DNA from: Pseudomonas cedrina subsp. cedrina
GTDB lineage: Bacteria > Pseudomonadota > Gammaproteobacteria > Pseudomonadales > Pseudomonadaceae
NCBI RefSeq assembly: GCF_001983175.1
Contig: NZ_MNPW01000014.1
Span: 62,001-126,000, forward strand
DNA: 64,000 bases
Reading direction: 5' to 3'
Shown piece after piece: positions 9,025 through 17,409 of the stretch. Numbering within the stretch: position 1 is the stretch's first letter; each line of letters starts with the position of its first letter. The position numbers were made by a program, and so were the translations under genes. The notes under the pieces are model-generated. The model ran no database searches and had not been told where the DNA came from. It saw nothing but the letters and a program-made list of their open reading frames with translations.

Positions 9025-10761
9025 ATGTCTGATAAAAAGCCCGGCCTACGCTCCGCCCAGTGGTTCGGTACCGCCGACAAGAACGGCTTCATGTACCGCA
9101 GCTGGATGAAAAACCAGGGCATTGCCGACCATCAGTTCCATGGCAAGCCGATCATCGGCATCTGCAACACCTGGTCGGAGCTGACCCCGTGCAACGCGCA
9201 TTTCCGCCAGATCGCCGAGCACGTCAAACGCGGCGTGATCGAGGCCGGTGGCTTCCCGGTGGAGTTCCCGGTGTTTTCCAACGGCGAATCGAACCTGCGC
9301 CCTACCGCCATGCTCACCCGCAACCTGGCGAGCATGGACGTGGAAGAAGCGATTCGCGGCAACCCGATTGACGGCGTGGTGCTGCTGACCGGCTGCGACA
9401 AGACCACCCCGGCGCTGCTGATGGGCGCCGCCAGTTGCGACGTGCCCGCCATCGTGGTGACCGGCGGGCCGATGCTCAACGGCAAGCACAAGGGCCAGGA
9501 CATCGGCTCGGGCACCGTGGTATGGCAGCTCAGCGAACAGGTGAAAGCCGGCACCATTACCCTGGATGATTTCCTCGCGGCCGAGGGCGGCATGTCGCGT
9601 TCGGCGGGCACCTGCAACACCATGGGCACGGCCTCCACCATGGCCTGCATGGCCGAAGCACTGGGCACCTCCCTGCCCCACAACGCGGCGATCCCGGCGG
9701 TGGATGCGCGGCGCTATGTGCTGGCGCACATGTCGGGCATGCGCGCAGTAGAAATGGTGCGCGAAGATTTGAAGCTGTCGAAGATTCTCACCAAAGAGGC
9801 GTTCGAAAACGCGATTCGCGTGAACGCGGCCATCGGCGGTTCGACCAACGCCGTGATCCACCTCAAGGCCATCGCCGGGCGCATCGGCGTGGAGCTGGAC
9901 CTGGATGACTGGACCCGCATCGGCCGTGGCATGCCGACCATTGTCGACCTGCAGCCGTCGGGGCGTTTCCTGATGGAAGAGTTCTACTACGCCGGTGGCC
10001 TGCCCGCCGTGCTGCGCCGCCTCGGTGAAGCCAACCTGATCCCGCACCCGAATGCCTTGACCGTGAATGGCAAGTCCCTGGGCGAGAACACCAAGGATTC
10101 GCCGATCTACGGCCAGGATGAAGTGATCCGCACCCTCGACAACCCGATCCGCGCCGACGGCGGCATCTGCGTGCTGCGCGGCAACCTGGCGCCGCTGGGT
10201 GCGGTGCTCAAGCCCTCCGCCGCCAGCGCGGAGCTGATGCAGCACCGCGGCCGCGCGGTGGTGTTCGAGAACTTCGACATGTACAAGGCACGCATCAACG
10301 ACCCGGAGCTGGACGTGGACGCCAACTCGATCCTGGTCATGAAAAACTGCGGGCCCAAGGGTTACCCAGGCATGGCCGAAGTCGGCAACATGGGCCTGCC
10401 GGCCAAGCTGCTGGCCCAGGGCGTGACGGATATGGTGCGTATTTCCGATGCGCGCATGAGCGGCACGGCGTACGGCACAGTGGTGTTGCACGTGGCGCCG
10501 GAAGCCGCAGCCGGCGGGCCGTTGGCAGCAGTGAAGGAAGGCGATTGGATCGAACTGGACTGCGCCAATGGCCGCCTGCACCTGGACATCCCCGACGCAG
10601 AGCTGGCAGAACGCATGGCGAACCTGGCGCCCACCGAAAAGCTCATCGTCGGTGGCTATCGCCAGCTGTACATCGACCATGTACTGCAGGCCGACCAGGG
10701 TTGCGACTTCGATTTCCTGGTGGGTTGCCGTGGGGCGGAAGTCCCACGGCATTCCCACTAA
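9025..10761 (+). CDS. IlvD/Edd-family dehydratase, L-arabonate dehydratase
   Basis: A 578-residue IlvD/Edd enzyme counted from ATG 9025. The open frame continues upstream to 8938, but that part overlaps the operator region and the family starts at MSDKKPGLRSAQWFG. Three cysteines expected for the iron-sulfur cluster are at 56 (TPCNAH), 124 (TGCDKTTP) and 197 (AGTCNTMG). Their spacing of 68 and 73 equals that of characterised pentonate dehydratases. The reaction is L-arabonate to 2-keto-3-deoxy-L-arabonate; D-xylonate or D-fuconate may also serve. It is divergent from the rest of the pathway and followed by its likely regulator. Confidence 0.9.
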   Translation: MSDKKPGLRSAQWFGTADKNGFMYRSWMKNQGIADHQFHGKPIIGICNTWSELTPCNAHFRQIAEHVKRGVIEAGGFPVEFPVFSNGESNLRPTAMLTRNLASMDVEEAIRGNPIDGVVLLTGCDKTTPALLMGAASCDVPAIVVTGGPMLNGKHKGQDIGSGTVVWQLSEQVKAGTITLDDFLAAEGGMSRSAGTCNTMGTASTMACMAEALGTSLPHNAAIPAVDARRYVLAHMSGMRAVEMVREDLKLSKILTKEAFENAIRVNAAIGGSTNAVIHLKAIAGRIGVELDLDDWTRIGRGMPTIVDLQPSGRFLMEEFYYAGGLPAVLRRLGEANLIPHPNALTVNGKSLGENTKDSPIYGQDEVIRTLDNPIRADGGICVLRGNLAPLGAVLKPSAASAELMQHRGRAVVFENFDMYKARINDPELDVDANSILVMKNCGPKGYPGMAEVGNMGLPAKLLAQGVTDMVRISDARMSGTAYGTVVLHVAPEAAAGGPLAAVKEGDWIELDCANGRLHLDIPDAELAERMANLAPTEKLIVGGYRQLYIDHVLQADQGCDFDFLVGCRGAEVPRHSH

Positions 10762-10809
10762 TTGGGATGCTATGATGCCGCGAATCTAAGCCAGAGCCTC
10801 CCCGTCGTT

Positions 10810-11532
10810 ATGGATCACCAGCCGCCCAAGCCGCGCAAGAGCCAGCATGCCCAGATCGTCCAGGACTTGGGCATGCACATCGTTTCCGGCCGCTTCAAGC
10901 CCGAAGAACGGCTGCCCATGGAGGCCACGCTCTGCGAGGAGTACAAGGTCAGCCGCTCGGTGTTGCGTGAGGCGACGCGGGTGCTCAGCGCCAAGGGCCT
11001 GGTGTATTCCAAGCCTCGGGTGGGCGCGGTGGTGCGGCCCCGCTTGAAATGGCACCTGCTCGACCCGGACGTGCTGTCCTGGTTGATGCAGTCCACGCCC
11101 CATAGCGAGTTTTTCAACACGCTGGCCGGTGTGCGGCGCATTCTCGAACCGGAAATCGCGGCCATGGCCGCGACCACGGCCACCGACGAAGACATCGCCA
11201 TCATCGAGAAGGCTTACGGCGGCATGGAAACCGCGAAGACCCACGAAGACCTGTTGCAGGCCGACCTGGACTTCCACCGCGCCATTGCCGACGCCACCCG
11301 CAACGACCTGCTCGCCTATATGTGCAACATGCTGTCGTTGCCGCTGCGCGAGTCGATCAACATCACTAACCGCCGTCCGGATATCCAGGGCTTGAGCCTG
11401 CCCCGGCACAAGGCGATCCTCACCGCGATCAAAAACCGCGACGCACTGGGCGCGCGGCATGCGTCGCTGGTGCAGCTGGATGACACGCGGGTGGCGTTGG
11501 ATACGGTGATGAACGTGCTCACTCCGCTCTGA
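10810..11532 (+). CDS. FadR/GntR-family transcriptional regulator (FCD domain), probable arabonate-pathway repressor
   Basis: A 240-residue regulator with an N-terminal winged helix (QIVQDLGMHIVSGRFKPEERLPMEATLCEEYKVSRSVLREATRVL) and a C-terminal FCD ligand domain. FCD metal-ligand histidines are visible in DLDFHRAIADATRN and in LPRHKAILTAI. ATG 10810 is preferred; the frame also allows a TTG at 10762 directly after the dehydratase stop, but that adds residues not expected for the family. It likely senses 2-keto-3-deoxy-L-arabonate or another pathway acid and binds the ATAGT-N3-ACTAT sites at 8925-9011. Confidence 0.85.
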   Translation: MDHQPPKPRKSQHAQIVQDLGMHIVSGRFKPEERLPMEATLCEEYKVSRSVLREATRVLSAKGLVYSKPRVGAVVRPRLKWHLLDPDVLSWLMQSTPHSEFFNTLAGVRRILEPEIAAMAATTATDEDIAIIEKAYGGMETAKTHEDLLQADLDFHRAIADATRNDLLAYMCNMLSLPLRESINITNRRPDIQGLSLPRHKAILTAIKNRDALGARHASLVQLDDTRVALDTVMNVLTPL

Positions 11533-11563
11533 AGCCGTTCACCGCCAAGACGCCAGGTACGTT

Positions 11564-12979
11564 TTAACGCAAGCCATAGGCATGAATGCCGACGTCATCA
11601 CGCTGACTTTGCTTGGCCCAGATTACCCGGTCGCCGGCAGCGTCGAAGCCGAGCACGCCATGGTCGTCCAGGGCCAGGCGCTTCCAGCCCTGGCCCCAGT
11701 CCCTGGAATAAAACACTGCCCCGGCCGAGATGTTCGCATCGCCCCACCAGTACAGCCAACGCGGTGGGTGATGTTCGCTGTAGGTGCTGATCATCAGGCT
11801 ATCGCGCCCCACCCACAACCTCTGCGCCTGGGTGCTGGCGGCCAGTGGCGAAAACACATTGGGCACATCGCCCAGGGGCTGCCAGGCCAGGGTAGTGGTG
11901 TTCATTTCAGCGACCACGGCCTGCCCACGCGAGCCCTGGTCGATCAGGCCGAGCACACGCCCCTCGCCGTTACTGCCCAGGTCGGTGATGTACAAGCCGT
12001 CTTCACGTTCGATCCTGCCCACCTGCCAGGTCCCGGCCGTGCGCGTGAGTTCCACCCGGGTGGTAACGCTGGCCGCCACGTTGCCGCCCTTGCCATCCGG
12101 GGAACTGCCCCAGAAGCGCTGGGACACCCAGATATAGGCGCGTCGGGCATCCAATTGCAGCACGTGGGTCACTTGGTCGCTTGAGTCATGCCATTGCTTG
12201 ATATCCGGGCGCTTGCCGCTTGCGTACTCAGACCCTACCAACAGGGAGCGTGGGGTCATGATCGGCGTACTGTGCAGGCCACCGACGCTGGAGTAGTACA
12301 CCCCGGTCGATACGCTGTCGGACTCGTCCTCGGTCTCTTCGGGGAGGCCCCAGGCCCAGACCTCGTTCTTACTGTAAAAGTACGGATCAAGGAGCACCAG
12401 CGCCCCACCTATCCCGGGAAAGAAATCATCGGCCAATAAGGTCCAGGTCTTGCCCTGGTCATCACTGCTGAACACCACCTGGCCATCGGCACCGTTGGGA
12501 CGCTGCAGGTCGGTGAGCAGAAACACCCGTGCGCCATCCGCACTGGCCACCAAGGACGCACCGCCACTGAGCCGGGCCACTGGCTTGAACTCGCCGTCAT
12601 CCCCCAGGCGCGACACAAAGGTGGTCTGGGGTTTGCTGCCTGAGAAGAAGCCGGAGTAAGTGCCTTCCTCTTCCGATGCCTTTGGGTTCTTGCCGTAGAG
12701 CTGCTCGGTCAGGTTGACCCCTTGGGTGGTCGGTTCTAACCTGTGATATTCGTCATCGACCCGCCCTACCAACCACGTCCCTTGGGCCGTCACTACTACG
12801 CCAGTACCCGAGTCGTCGAAGTCATACGGACTCAGGTCCTGCAAGGTGCCCAATTGCTGTTGATCCGGGCTGGCACCGCCGATTTCCAGCTTGGGGCTGG
12901 CGATGATCCAGATGTACCACAGCGCGGCGCCGATCAGCAGAGCAACGACCAGGCGGGTGATGAAGACTGAGCGAGGCAT
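11564..12979 (-). CDS. Membrane-anchored Asp-box (BNR-like) beta-propeller protein, function unknown
   Basis: A 471-residue protein with one N-terminal membrane helix at about residues 8-27 (TRLVVALLIGAALWYIWIIA) and the rest presumably periplasmic. The body is rich in short beta-rich repeats. Two sialidase-type Asp-box motifs are visible, SSDDQGKTW and SRDWGQGWKRL, indicating a propeller of the BNR/exo-alpha-sialidase fold. No catalytic sialidase residues were recognised, so an enzymatic role is not claimed. It lies 148 bases downstream of the siderophore receptor on the same strand and faces the arabonate regulator convergently. A structural, sensor or binding role is possible. Confidence 0.65.
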   Translation of the reverse strand: MPRSVFITRLVVALLIGAALWYIWIIASPKLEIGGASPDQQQLGTLQDLSPYDFDDSGTGVVVTAQGTWLVGRVDDEYHRLEPTTQGVNLTEQLYGKNPKASEEEGTYSGFFSGSKPQTTFVSRLGDDGEFKPVARLSGGASLVASADGARVFLLTDLQRPNGADGQVVFSSDDQGKTWTLLADDFFPGIGGALVLLDPYFYSKNEVWAWGLPEETEDESDSVSTGVYYSSVGGLHSTPIMTPRSLLVGSEYASGKRPDIKQWHDSSDQVTHVLQLDARRAYIWVSQRFWGSSPDGKGGNVAASVTTRVELTRTAGTWQVGRIEREDGLYITDLGSNGEGRVLGLIDQGSRGQAVVAEMNTTTLAWQPLGDVPNVFSPLAASTQAQRLWVGRDSLMISTYSEHHPPRWLYWWGDANISAGAVFYSRDWGQGWKRLALDDHGVLGFDAAGDRVIWAKQSQRDDVGIHAYGLR

Positions 12980-13083
12980 GGGATGTCCATCTCCGGGAAA
13001 ATGGGCATGCTTTTCTCATCTATCGGGGGAGGCGTAAACGCTTATTTGAGCGCAGGCGGGGTTTTCTGCCGGGGTTGTGAGGT

Positions 13084-13116
13084 GGCGTGCAATCACCGGT
13101 TGGAGGATTGCACGCC
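13084..13116 (-). terminator. Strong hairpin downstream of the TonB receptor gene
   Basis: GGCGTGCAATC at 13084-13094 pairs perfectly with GATTGCACGCC at 13106-13116 around an 11-base loop. It starts 13 bases past the receptor stop codon. There is no clear U-run after it on the minus strand, so it may be a weak terminator or an mRNA 3'-end stabiliser. Confidence 0.5.
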
Positions 13117-13128
13117 GACGGGCAGCCG

Positions 13129-15261
13129 TTACAAGGTGTACGAGATGCCTACCTGCACGGTACGCGGCTCACCAGGGTAGGCATAGAAGTTCTGGAACGA
13201 ACCCTCTTCGTACTCGCGGTTGAATAGGTTTTTCACATCCAGGTTGAGCCGTACGTTCTCGTTGACCTTGTAGTAACCCAGCAGGTCGACCACCGTGTAA
13301 GCATCCATGGTGAATGTGGTGTTGGTGGTCTGCCCGGCACGATCCGCCACGTATTTTGTACCTGCGCCAAGGCCCAGTCCCTTGAGCGTGCCGTCCTGGA
13401 ACTCATACACGTTAAGCAGGCTGAAGCTGTTGCGCGGGATGTTGGCCAGGCGCGTCCCTGTACGAACCGCCGTGTCCTTGGTGACCGCCGCATCCACGTA
13501 TGCATAGCCGCCGATCACCCGCCATTCAGGCGTCAGGTTACCGGCCACATTCAGGTCGAAACCGCGGCTGCGCACCTGACCGGTCGCAACGTTAAAAGCG
13601 GAGTCAAGCGGGTCGACACCCTGGACGTTTTTCTTTTCGATCTGGTAGATCGCCGCGTCGACGCTCAGCTGTTTATCCAGCGCTTCCCATTTCACGCCCA
13701 TCTCATAGGACTTGCCTTTCTCCGGCTCGAACCCGCCACCCTGGCGGCTGGCACCGGTGTTCGGCTTGAAGGAGCGGGCGGCATCGGCATAAATCGCGAC
13801 GGTGTCGGTGAGGTCGTACATCACGCCGACGCGCGGGGTGACGGCATTATCGGCCGCGTTCCAGTTCGGGGCGCCTGCGTAGGATTCATACTTATGCTCG
13901 AAACGCTCAAAGCGTGCACCGGCGAGAACTTTCAAACGCTCGGTCAGCGCCACCTGGTCCTGGACGAAGGCCGCGTAGGTCTTGAGGTTTTCCTTGTCAT
14001 GGGTGGGCGTGCGGGTCAGCGCCGGACGCGGCTGGCCGTAGACCGGGTTGAAGATATCGATCGGAAAGGTGCCCGTCGCAGCGCTGGAACGCTGGATGAT
14101 CGATTTATAATCGTAGTCTTCGTACTCGACGCCGGTCAGCAGGGTGTGATCAAAACCGCCAGTAGAGAAGTGCCCGGTCAAGTTGAGCTGATAGTCCTTG
14201 TCGGTCCATTCCAGCTTGCGGTAGTTGAAGTTGCGCTGCAGGGTGCGGCCGTCGGCGCCCAGGCTGGTCGCGCCGTTGGCCTCCACGCCATTGCCCTTCA
14301 TCGTGCCGTCGAGCCACTGGAAACCACCGCCCAGGGTCCAGTTGTCGTTGAGCATATGCTCGAAGCGCAACTGCGCGGTGTTGTTATCGTTGTGCAGGTC
14401 GCCGGCGTACTTTTCACCCCAGAAGGTGTCGCGCGACGGCGTCCCACGTTGGTTGGCAAAGCGCGTCAGGCCGCGATCCAGCGGGTGGTTGTTGCGGATG
14501 AAGTCGCCTTCGAAGATCAACTTCGTGGCGTCATTGACCTGCCAGCTCAACACCGGGGCCACGCCGTAACGTTCGGTGGAGACATGGTCGCGGAAGGTAT
14601 CGCCGCCCTCGCCCACCACGTTCAGGCGGTAGGCCAGGCGCCCTTCGTCGTCCAACGGGCCGGAGGCATCCAGGGTGCCGCGCTTCATGCCCTGATCATC
14701 CAACTGGCTGCCCAACGTGACCGTACGCTCGGCCAGCGGCTGCTTGGACACCACGTTGAAGGTGCCACCGGGATCGCCGCGGCCGTACAGCATGGTCGCT
14801 GGACCACGCAGCACTTCGAGGCGTTCGATGGTGTTGGCGTCGGGCATGGCCGGGTAGCCGCGGTTGACGGGAAAACCGTTGCGATAGAACTCTGCGGTGG
14901 TAAAGCCACGCACGGTGAAACTGGTAAGACCCTGCCCACCGAAGTTGTTCGCCCGGCCCACGCCGCCGGCGTAATCGAGGGCATCCTGCAGTCGGGTCGC
15001 GCCGATGTCCTCGACCACGTCTTTGGACACCACGGTGATGGACTGCGGTGTCTCATGAATCGAGGTGTCGGTGCGCGTCGCACTGGCCGAACGTGTGGCG
15101 TGGTAACCCTTGACCGGCCCTTGCGCCGTTTCGAAATCCGCTGTGCCGGTCACGCTGGTCGTTTGCAACTCCAGGCTGGCTTTCTCGGAGGGGGCAACGT
15201 CTGCCCAGCTGAAGGGGGAAAACGCCTGCAGCACACAGATGGAAATCAGGGTACGACGCAT
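13129..15261 (-). CDS. TonB-dependent siderophore receptor
   Basis: A 710-residue outer-membrane receptor. It starts at ATG 15261, which gives a proper signal peptide (MRRTLISICVLQAF to FSWADV); the longer frame to 15351 would place about 30 non-secretory residues in front. A TonB-dependent plug domain follows (ETPQSITVVSKDVVED, then RGFTTAEFYRNGF, then LRGPATMLYGRGDPGG), and then a 22-strand barrel with the C-terminal motif NLFNREYEEGSF. No N-terminal signalling domain is present, so it is not of the FecA/FpvA transducer type. It resembles hydroxamate/catechol xenosiderophore receptors of the FhuA/FoxA class. Fur control is likely given the upstream motif. The last residue is Leu rather than the usual Phe. 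Confidence 0.9.
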   Translation of the reverse strand: MRRTLISICVLQAFSPFSWADVAPSEKASLELQTTSVTGTADFETAQGPVKGYHATRSASATRTDTSIHETPQSITVVSKDVVEDIGATRLQDALDYAGGVGRANNFGGQGLTSFTVRGFTTAEFYRNGFPVNRGYPAMPDANTIERLEVLRGPATMLYGRGDPGGTFNVVSKQPLAERTVTLGSQLDDQGMKRGTLDASGPLDDEGRLAYRLNVVGEGGDTFRDHVSTERYGVAPVLSWQVNDATKLIFEGDFIRNNHPLDRGLTRFANQRGTPSRDTFWGEKYAGDLHNDNNTAQLRFEHMLNDNWTLGGGFQWLDGTMKGNGVEANGATSLGADGRTLQRNFNYRKLEWTDKDYQLNLTGHFSTGGFDHTLLTGVEYEDYDYKSIIQRSSAATGTFPIDIFNPVYGQPRPALTRTPTHDKENLKTYAAFVQDQVALTERLKVLAGARFERFEHKYESYAGAPNWNAADNAVTPRVGVMYDLTDTVAIYADAARSFKPNTGASRQGGGFEPEKGKSYEMGVKWEALDKQLSVDAAIYQIEKKNVQGVDPLDSAFNVATGQVRSRGFDLNVAGNLTPEWRVIGGYAYVDAAVTKDTAVRTGTRLANIPRNSFSLLNVYEFQDGTLKGLGLGAGTKYVADRAGQTTNTTFTMDAYTVVDLLGYYKVNENVRLNLDVKNLFNREYEEGSFQNFYAYPGEPRTVQVGISYTL

Positions 15262-15323
15262 GGAAGTTGGACCTAGTGAATGAGCCAGATGGGGCGGCAG
15301 ACCTGCCAAGAATTCGGCGGGCA

Positions 15324-15366
15324 TGGTATACCAACCATTCTCGTTTGACATCTATTCTCATTCGTT
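15324..15366 (-). promoter_or_regulatory. Probable Fur-controlled promoter region of the siderophore receptor
   Basis: Read on the minus strand, 15366 to 15333 contains AATGAGAATAGA and, after ten bases, ACGAGAATGG: two GAGAAT cores typical of Fur-box half sites. Immediately beside them, at 15324-15333, is the ten-base palindrome TGGTATACCA. The region lies 63-105 bases before the receptor start. The Fur assignment is inference from motif and gene type. Confidence 0.45.
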
Positions 15367-15449
15367 ATTTTTTTGGTATCTGGCTTGTATCAAAATCTGG
15401 CCGAAAAAAAGCCACTCAAACGAGTGGCTCATTTACCGCGCGGCTCGCC

Positions 15450-16541
15450 TCAGCGATAGCGTTCCAGCCAATGCGCATACGGCGCCGGCAAGGTCCACGA
15501 GGACTTCTCGACACCCAGTTCCTTGGCCGCGAAATACGCCCAATGCGGGTCAGCCAGGTGTGCACGGCCTACCGAAACCAGGTCAAGGTGCCCGGCCTGC
15601 AACGCGCCTTCCGCCAGTTGCGGCGTACCAAAGCCCCAGGCCGAAGTCACCGGGATACCGGCTTCGCGGCGCACGCGTTCGGCGATCGGGCCCATGAACG
15701 CCGGGCCCCACGGAATGTTGGTGTCAGGGATGGTGAAGCCCACGCTGACGCTCAACAGGTCCAGGCCGCCGGCCTTGAAGTGACGGGCCAGTTCGATGGA
15801 TTCGGTGAGGGTCTGCTCGTCGCGGCCGTCGTATTCGATCACGCCGAAACGCGCGGTCAGCGGCAGGTTTTCCGGCCACACTTCGCGCACGGCGGCCAGG
15901 GTTTCCAGGAGGAAACGGCTGCGGTTGTCGAAGCTGCCACCATAGGCGTCGGTGCGCTGGTTGGAGTGTTCGCTGAAGAAACTCTGGCCCAGGTAGCCGT
16001 GGGCGAAGTGCAGCTCGATCCATTCAAAGCCGGCGTCACGGGCACGGCGGGCGGCGTCGACGAAATCCTGTTTGACCCGGGCTATGTCGTCCAGGGTCAT
16101 GGCGCGCGGCACGTTCGGCAGGTTGGCACCAAAGGCAATGGCCGACGGCGCGATGGTTTCCCAGCTGCGCGCGTCAGAGGCCGGCATGTGGTCGTCGCCT
16201 TCCCATGGACGGTTGGCGCTGGCTTTGCGCCCGGCGTGGGCGATCTGGATGCCCGGCACCGAGCCTGCGGCCTTGATCGCCTGGACCATCGGCACGAACG
16301 CTTCGGCGTGGGCATCGCTCCAGATACCGGCGCAGCCCGGCGTGATGCGGCCTTCAGGGGACACGGCGGTGGCTTCTACCACCAGCAGCCCGGCGCCGCC
16401 ACGGGCCATGCCGGCCAGGTGCACATGGTGCCAATCGTTGACCATGCCATCATCGGCCATGTACTGGCACATCGGTGGAATGGCGATACGGTTACGCAGG
16501 GTGACGTCTTTGAGGGTGAAGGGTTCGAACAATGCCGACAT
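15450..16541 (-). CDS. NADH:flavin oxidoreductase, YqjM-like old yellow enzyme
   Basis: A 363-residue FMN-binding TIM barrel starting at ATG 16541; the longer frame upstream runs antisense into the divergent regulator and is rejected. PPMCQY with Cys25 marks the class III (YqjM/XenA-like) ene-reductases. LHFAHGYLGQSFFSEHSNQRTD carries residues of the active site and FMN pocket, and GRITPGCAGIW follows the substrate loop. The family reduces alpha,beta-unsaturated carbonyls, nitro compounds and other electrophiles using NAD(P)H. The divergent ArsR regulator and the palindrome between the genes suggest induction by an electrophile. True substrate unknown. Confidence 0.88.
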   Translation of the reverse strand: MSALFEPFTLKDVTLRNRIAIPPMCQYMADDGMVNDWHHVHLAGMARGGAGLLVVEATAVSPEGRITPGCAGIWSDAHAEAFVPMVQAIKAAGSVPGIQIAHAGRKASANRPWEGDDHMPASDARSWETIAPSAIAFGANLPNVPRAMTLDDIARVKQDFVDAARRARDAGFEWIELHFAHGYLGQSFFSEHSNQRTDAYGGSFDNRSRFLLETLAAVREVWPENLPLTARFGVIEYDGRDEQTLTESIELARHFKAGGLDLLSVSVGFTIPDTNIPWGPAFMGPIAERVRREAGIPVTSAWGFGTPQLAEGALQAGHLDLVSVGRAHLADPHWAYFAAKELGVEKSSWTLPAPYAHWLERYR

Positions 16542-16571
16542 GGGGTACTCCAGCAGTTGATGAGTGATTCG

Positions 16572-16595
16572 ATAGTTCGATGGTAATCGAACTAT
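16572..16595. promoter_or_regulatory. Perfect 10+10 palindromic operator between the ene-reductase and ArsR genes
   Basis: ATAGTTCGAT, a 4-base spacer GGTA, and ATCGAACTAT form a perfect dyad. It is centred between the divergent starts at 16541 and 16632. A 12-2-12-like perfect dyad here is the usual binding site of an ArsR-type dimer, so the regulator probably represses both genes. Confidence 0.7.
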
Positions 16596-16631
16596 GGTAT
16601 TCAGCGATACCCCCCTGTTATCATCCGCGCC

Positions 16632-16931
16632 ATGCGAGCCTTCAAACACCCCACCCCTCAAGACCTGACCCTCGAACGCGTGCTCTACGCCTTGAGTGAT
16701 CCAGTGCGCCTGAACATCGTGCGTTGCCTGGCCGGCGTGCCGGAGGCGACCTGCGGCGAACTGGACGGTGGGCGGCCAAAATCCAGCATGTCCCATCACT
16801 TCCGGGTTTTACGCGATGCCGGCCTGGTGCACACCCGCAGCGTGGGCACCACCCACATGAACTCGCTGCGCGGCGATGAGCTGGAGAGCCGGTTTCCCGG
16901 ACTGCTGGCCAGCGTTCTCGCCCAGCGCTGA
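16632..16931 (+). CDS. ArsR-family winged-helix transcriptional regulator
   Basis: A compact 99-residue winged helix of the ArsR/SmtB fold. The order is an N-terminal helix (LTLERVLYALSDPVRLNIVRCLAG), a recognition segment (KSSMSHHFRVLRDAGLVHTRSVGTTHMNSLRGDEL) and a short C-terminal helix. The metal-binding CxC motif of arsenic sensors is absent; one Cys lies in ATCGELDG and another in VRCLAG, so a redox or electrophile signal is more likely than a metal. It is divergent from the ene-reductase and faces the 16572-16595 palindrome. Confidence 0.85.
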   Translation: MRAFKHPTPQDLTLERVLYALSDPVRLNIVRCLAGVPEATCGELDGGRPKSSMSHHFRVLRDAGLVHTRSVGTTHMNSLRGDELESRFPGLLASVLAQR

Positions 16932-16939
16932 CCGTCGTA

Positions 16940-17401
16940 TCAGTCCAGCAGCGCGATCAGCCGCGGCTCGATGCGCTTTGCCTGCACCTCCAGCACCGCC
17001 AGCGTCACCGGCAGCTTGAAGCGCCGCCGCCCTGCGCTGCCGGGGTTCACATACAGCGTCTCGGCCCGCCACTCGATCAGCGGTTTATGCGAGTGGCCGG
17101 TGATCACCAGGCGCGTATCACGCTCGAGCAATGCCGGTACGTCGGCGATGTCATGCACGACCAAGGCCTGCCAACCGTTCACGCCGATCATCAGATGGTC
17201 AGGCACCTGCTGCGCCCACGCCGCGCCCTGATCGTTATTGCCGCGTACAACGTGCAACGGCGCGATGCGCGCCAATTGCTCGAGAATCTCGGGGCCGCCG
17301 ATATCGCCGGCATGGATGATCTGCTCGCAGCCCTCCAGCGCCGCCACGGCTTCAGGCCGCAACAGGCCGTGCGTGTCGGAAATCACGCCAATTCTTGCCA
17401 T
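16940..17401 (-). CDS. YfcE/MJ0936-family metallophosphoesterase
   Basis: A 153-residue calcineurin-like phosphodiesterase. All five metal-binding motifs are present in order: GVISDTHG (Asp9, His11), HAGDIGG, VVRGNND, VVHDIA and TGHSHKP. The length fits the small YfcE class, which hydrolyses phosphodiesters in vitro; the physiological substrate is often unknown. It ends 9 bases after the ArsR stop on the opposite strand and lies just downstream of the truncated Fic-like gene. Confidence 0.85.
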   Translation of the reverse strand: MARIGVISDTHGLLRPEAVAALEGCEQIIHAGDIGGPEILEQLARIAPLHVVRGNNDQGAAWAQQVPDHLMIGVNGWQALVVHDIADVPALLERDTRLVITGHSHKPLIEWRAETLYVNPGSAGRRRFKLPVTLAVLEVQAKRIEPRLIALLD

Positions 17402-17409
17402 TTGCGCGC

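Noticed and set aside
9025..10761. Dihydroxyacid dehydratase IlvD or phosphogluconate dehydratase Edd
   Set aside because: The cysteine spacing and the arabinose-operon context fit the sugar-acid dehydratase subgroup better than the biosynthetic enzymes.
16586..16602. Sixth flavin-regulon operator near the ene-reductase (CTATGGTATTCAG)
   Set aside because: Only about 11 of 15 positions match, and it overlaps the ArsR dyad, so it is better explained as part of that region.
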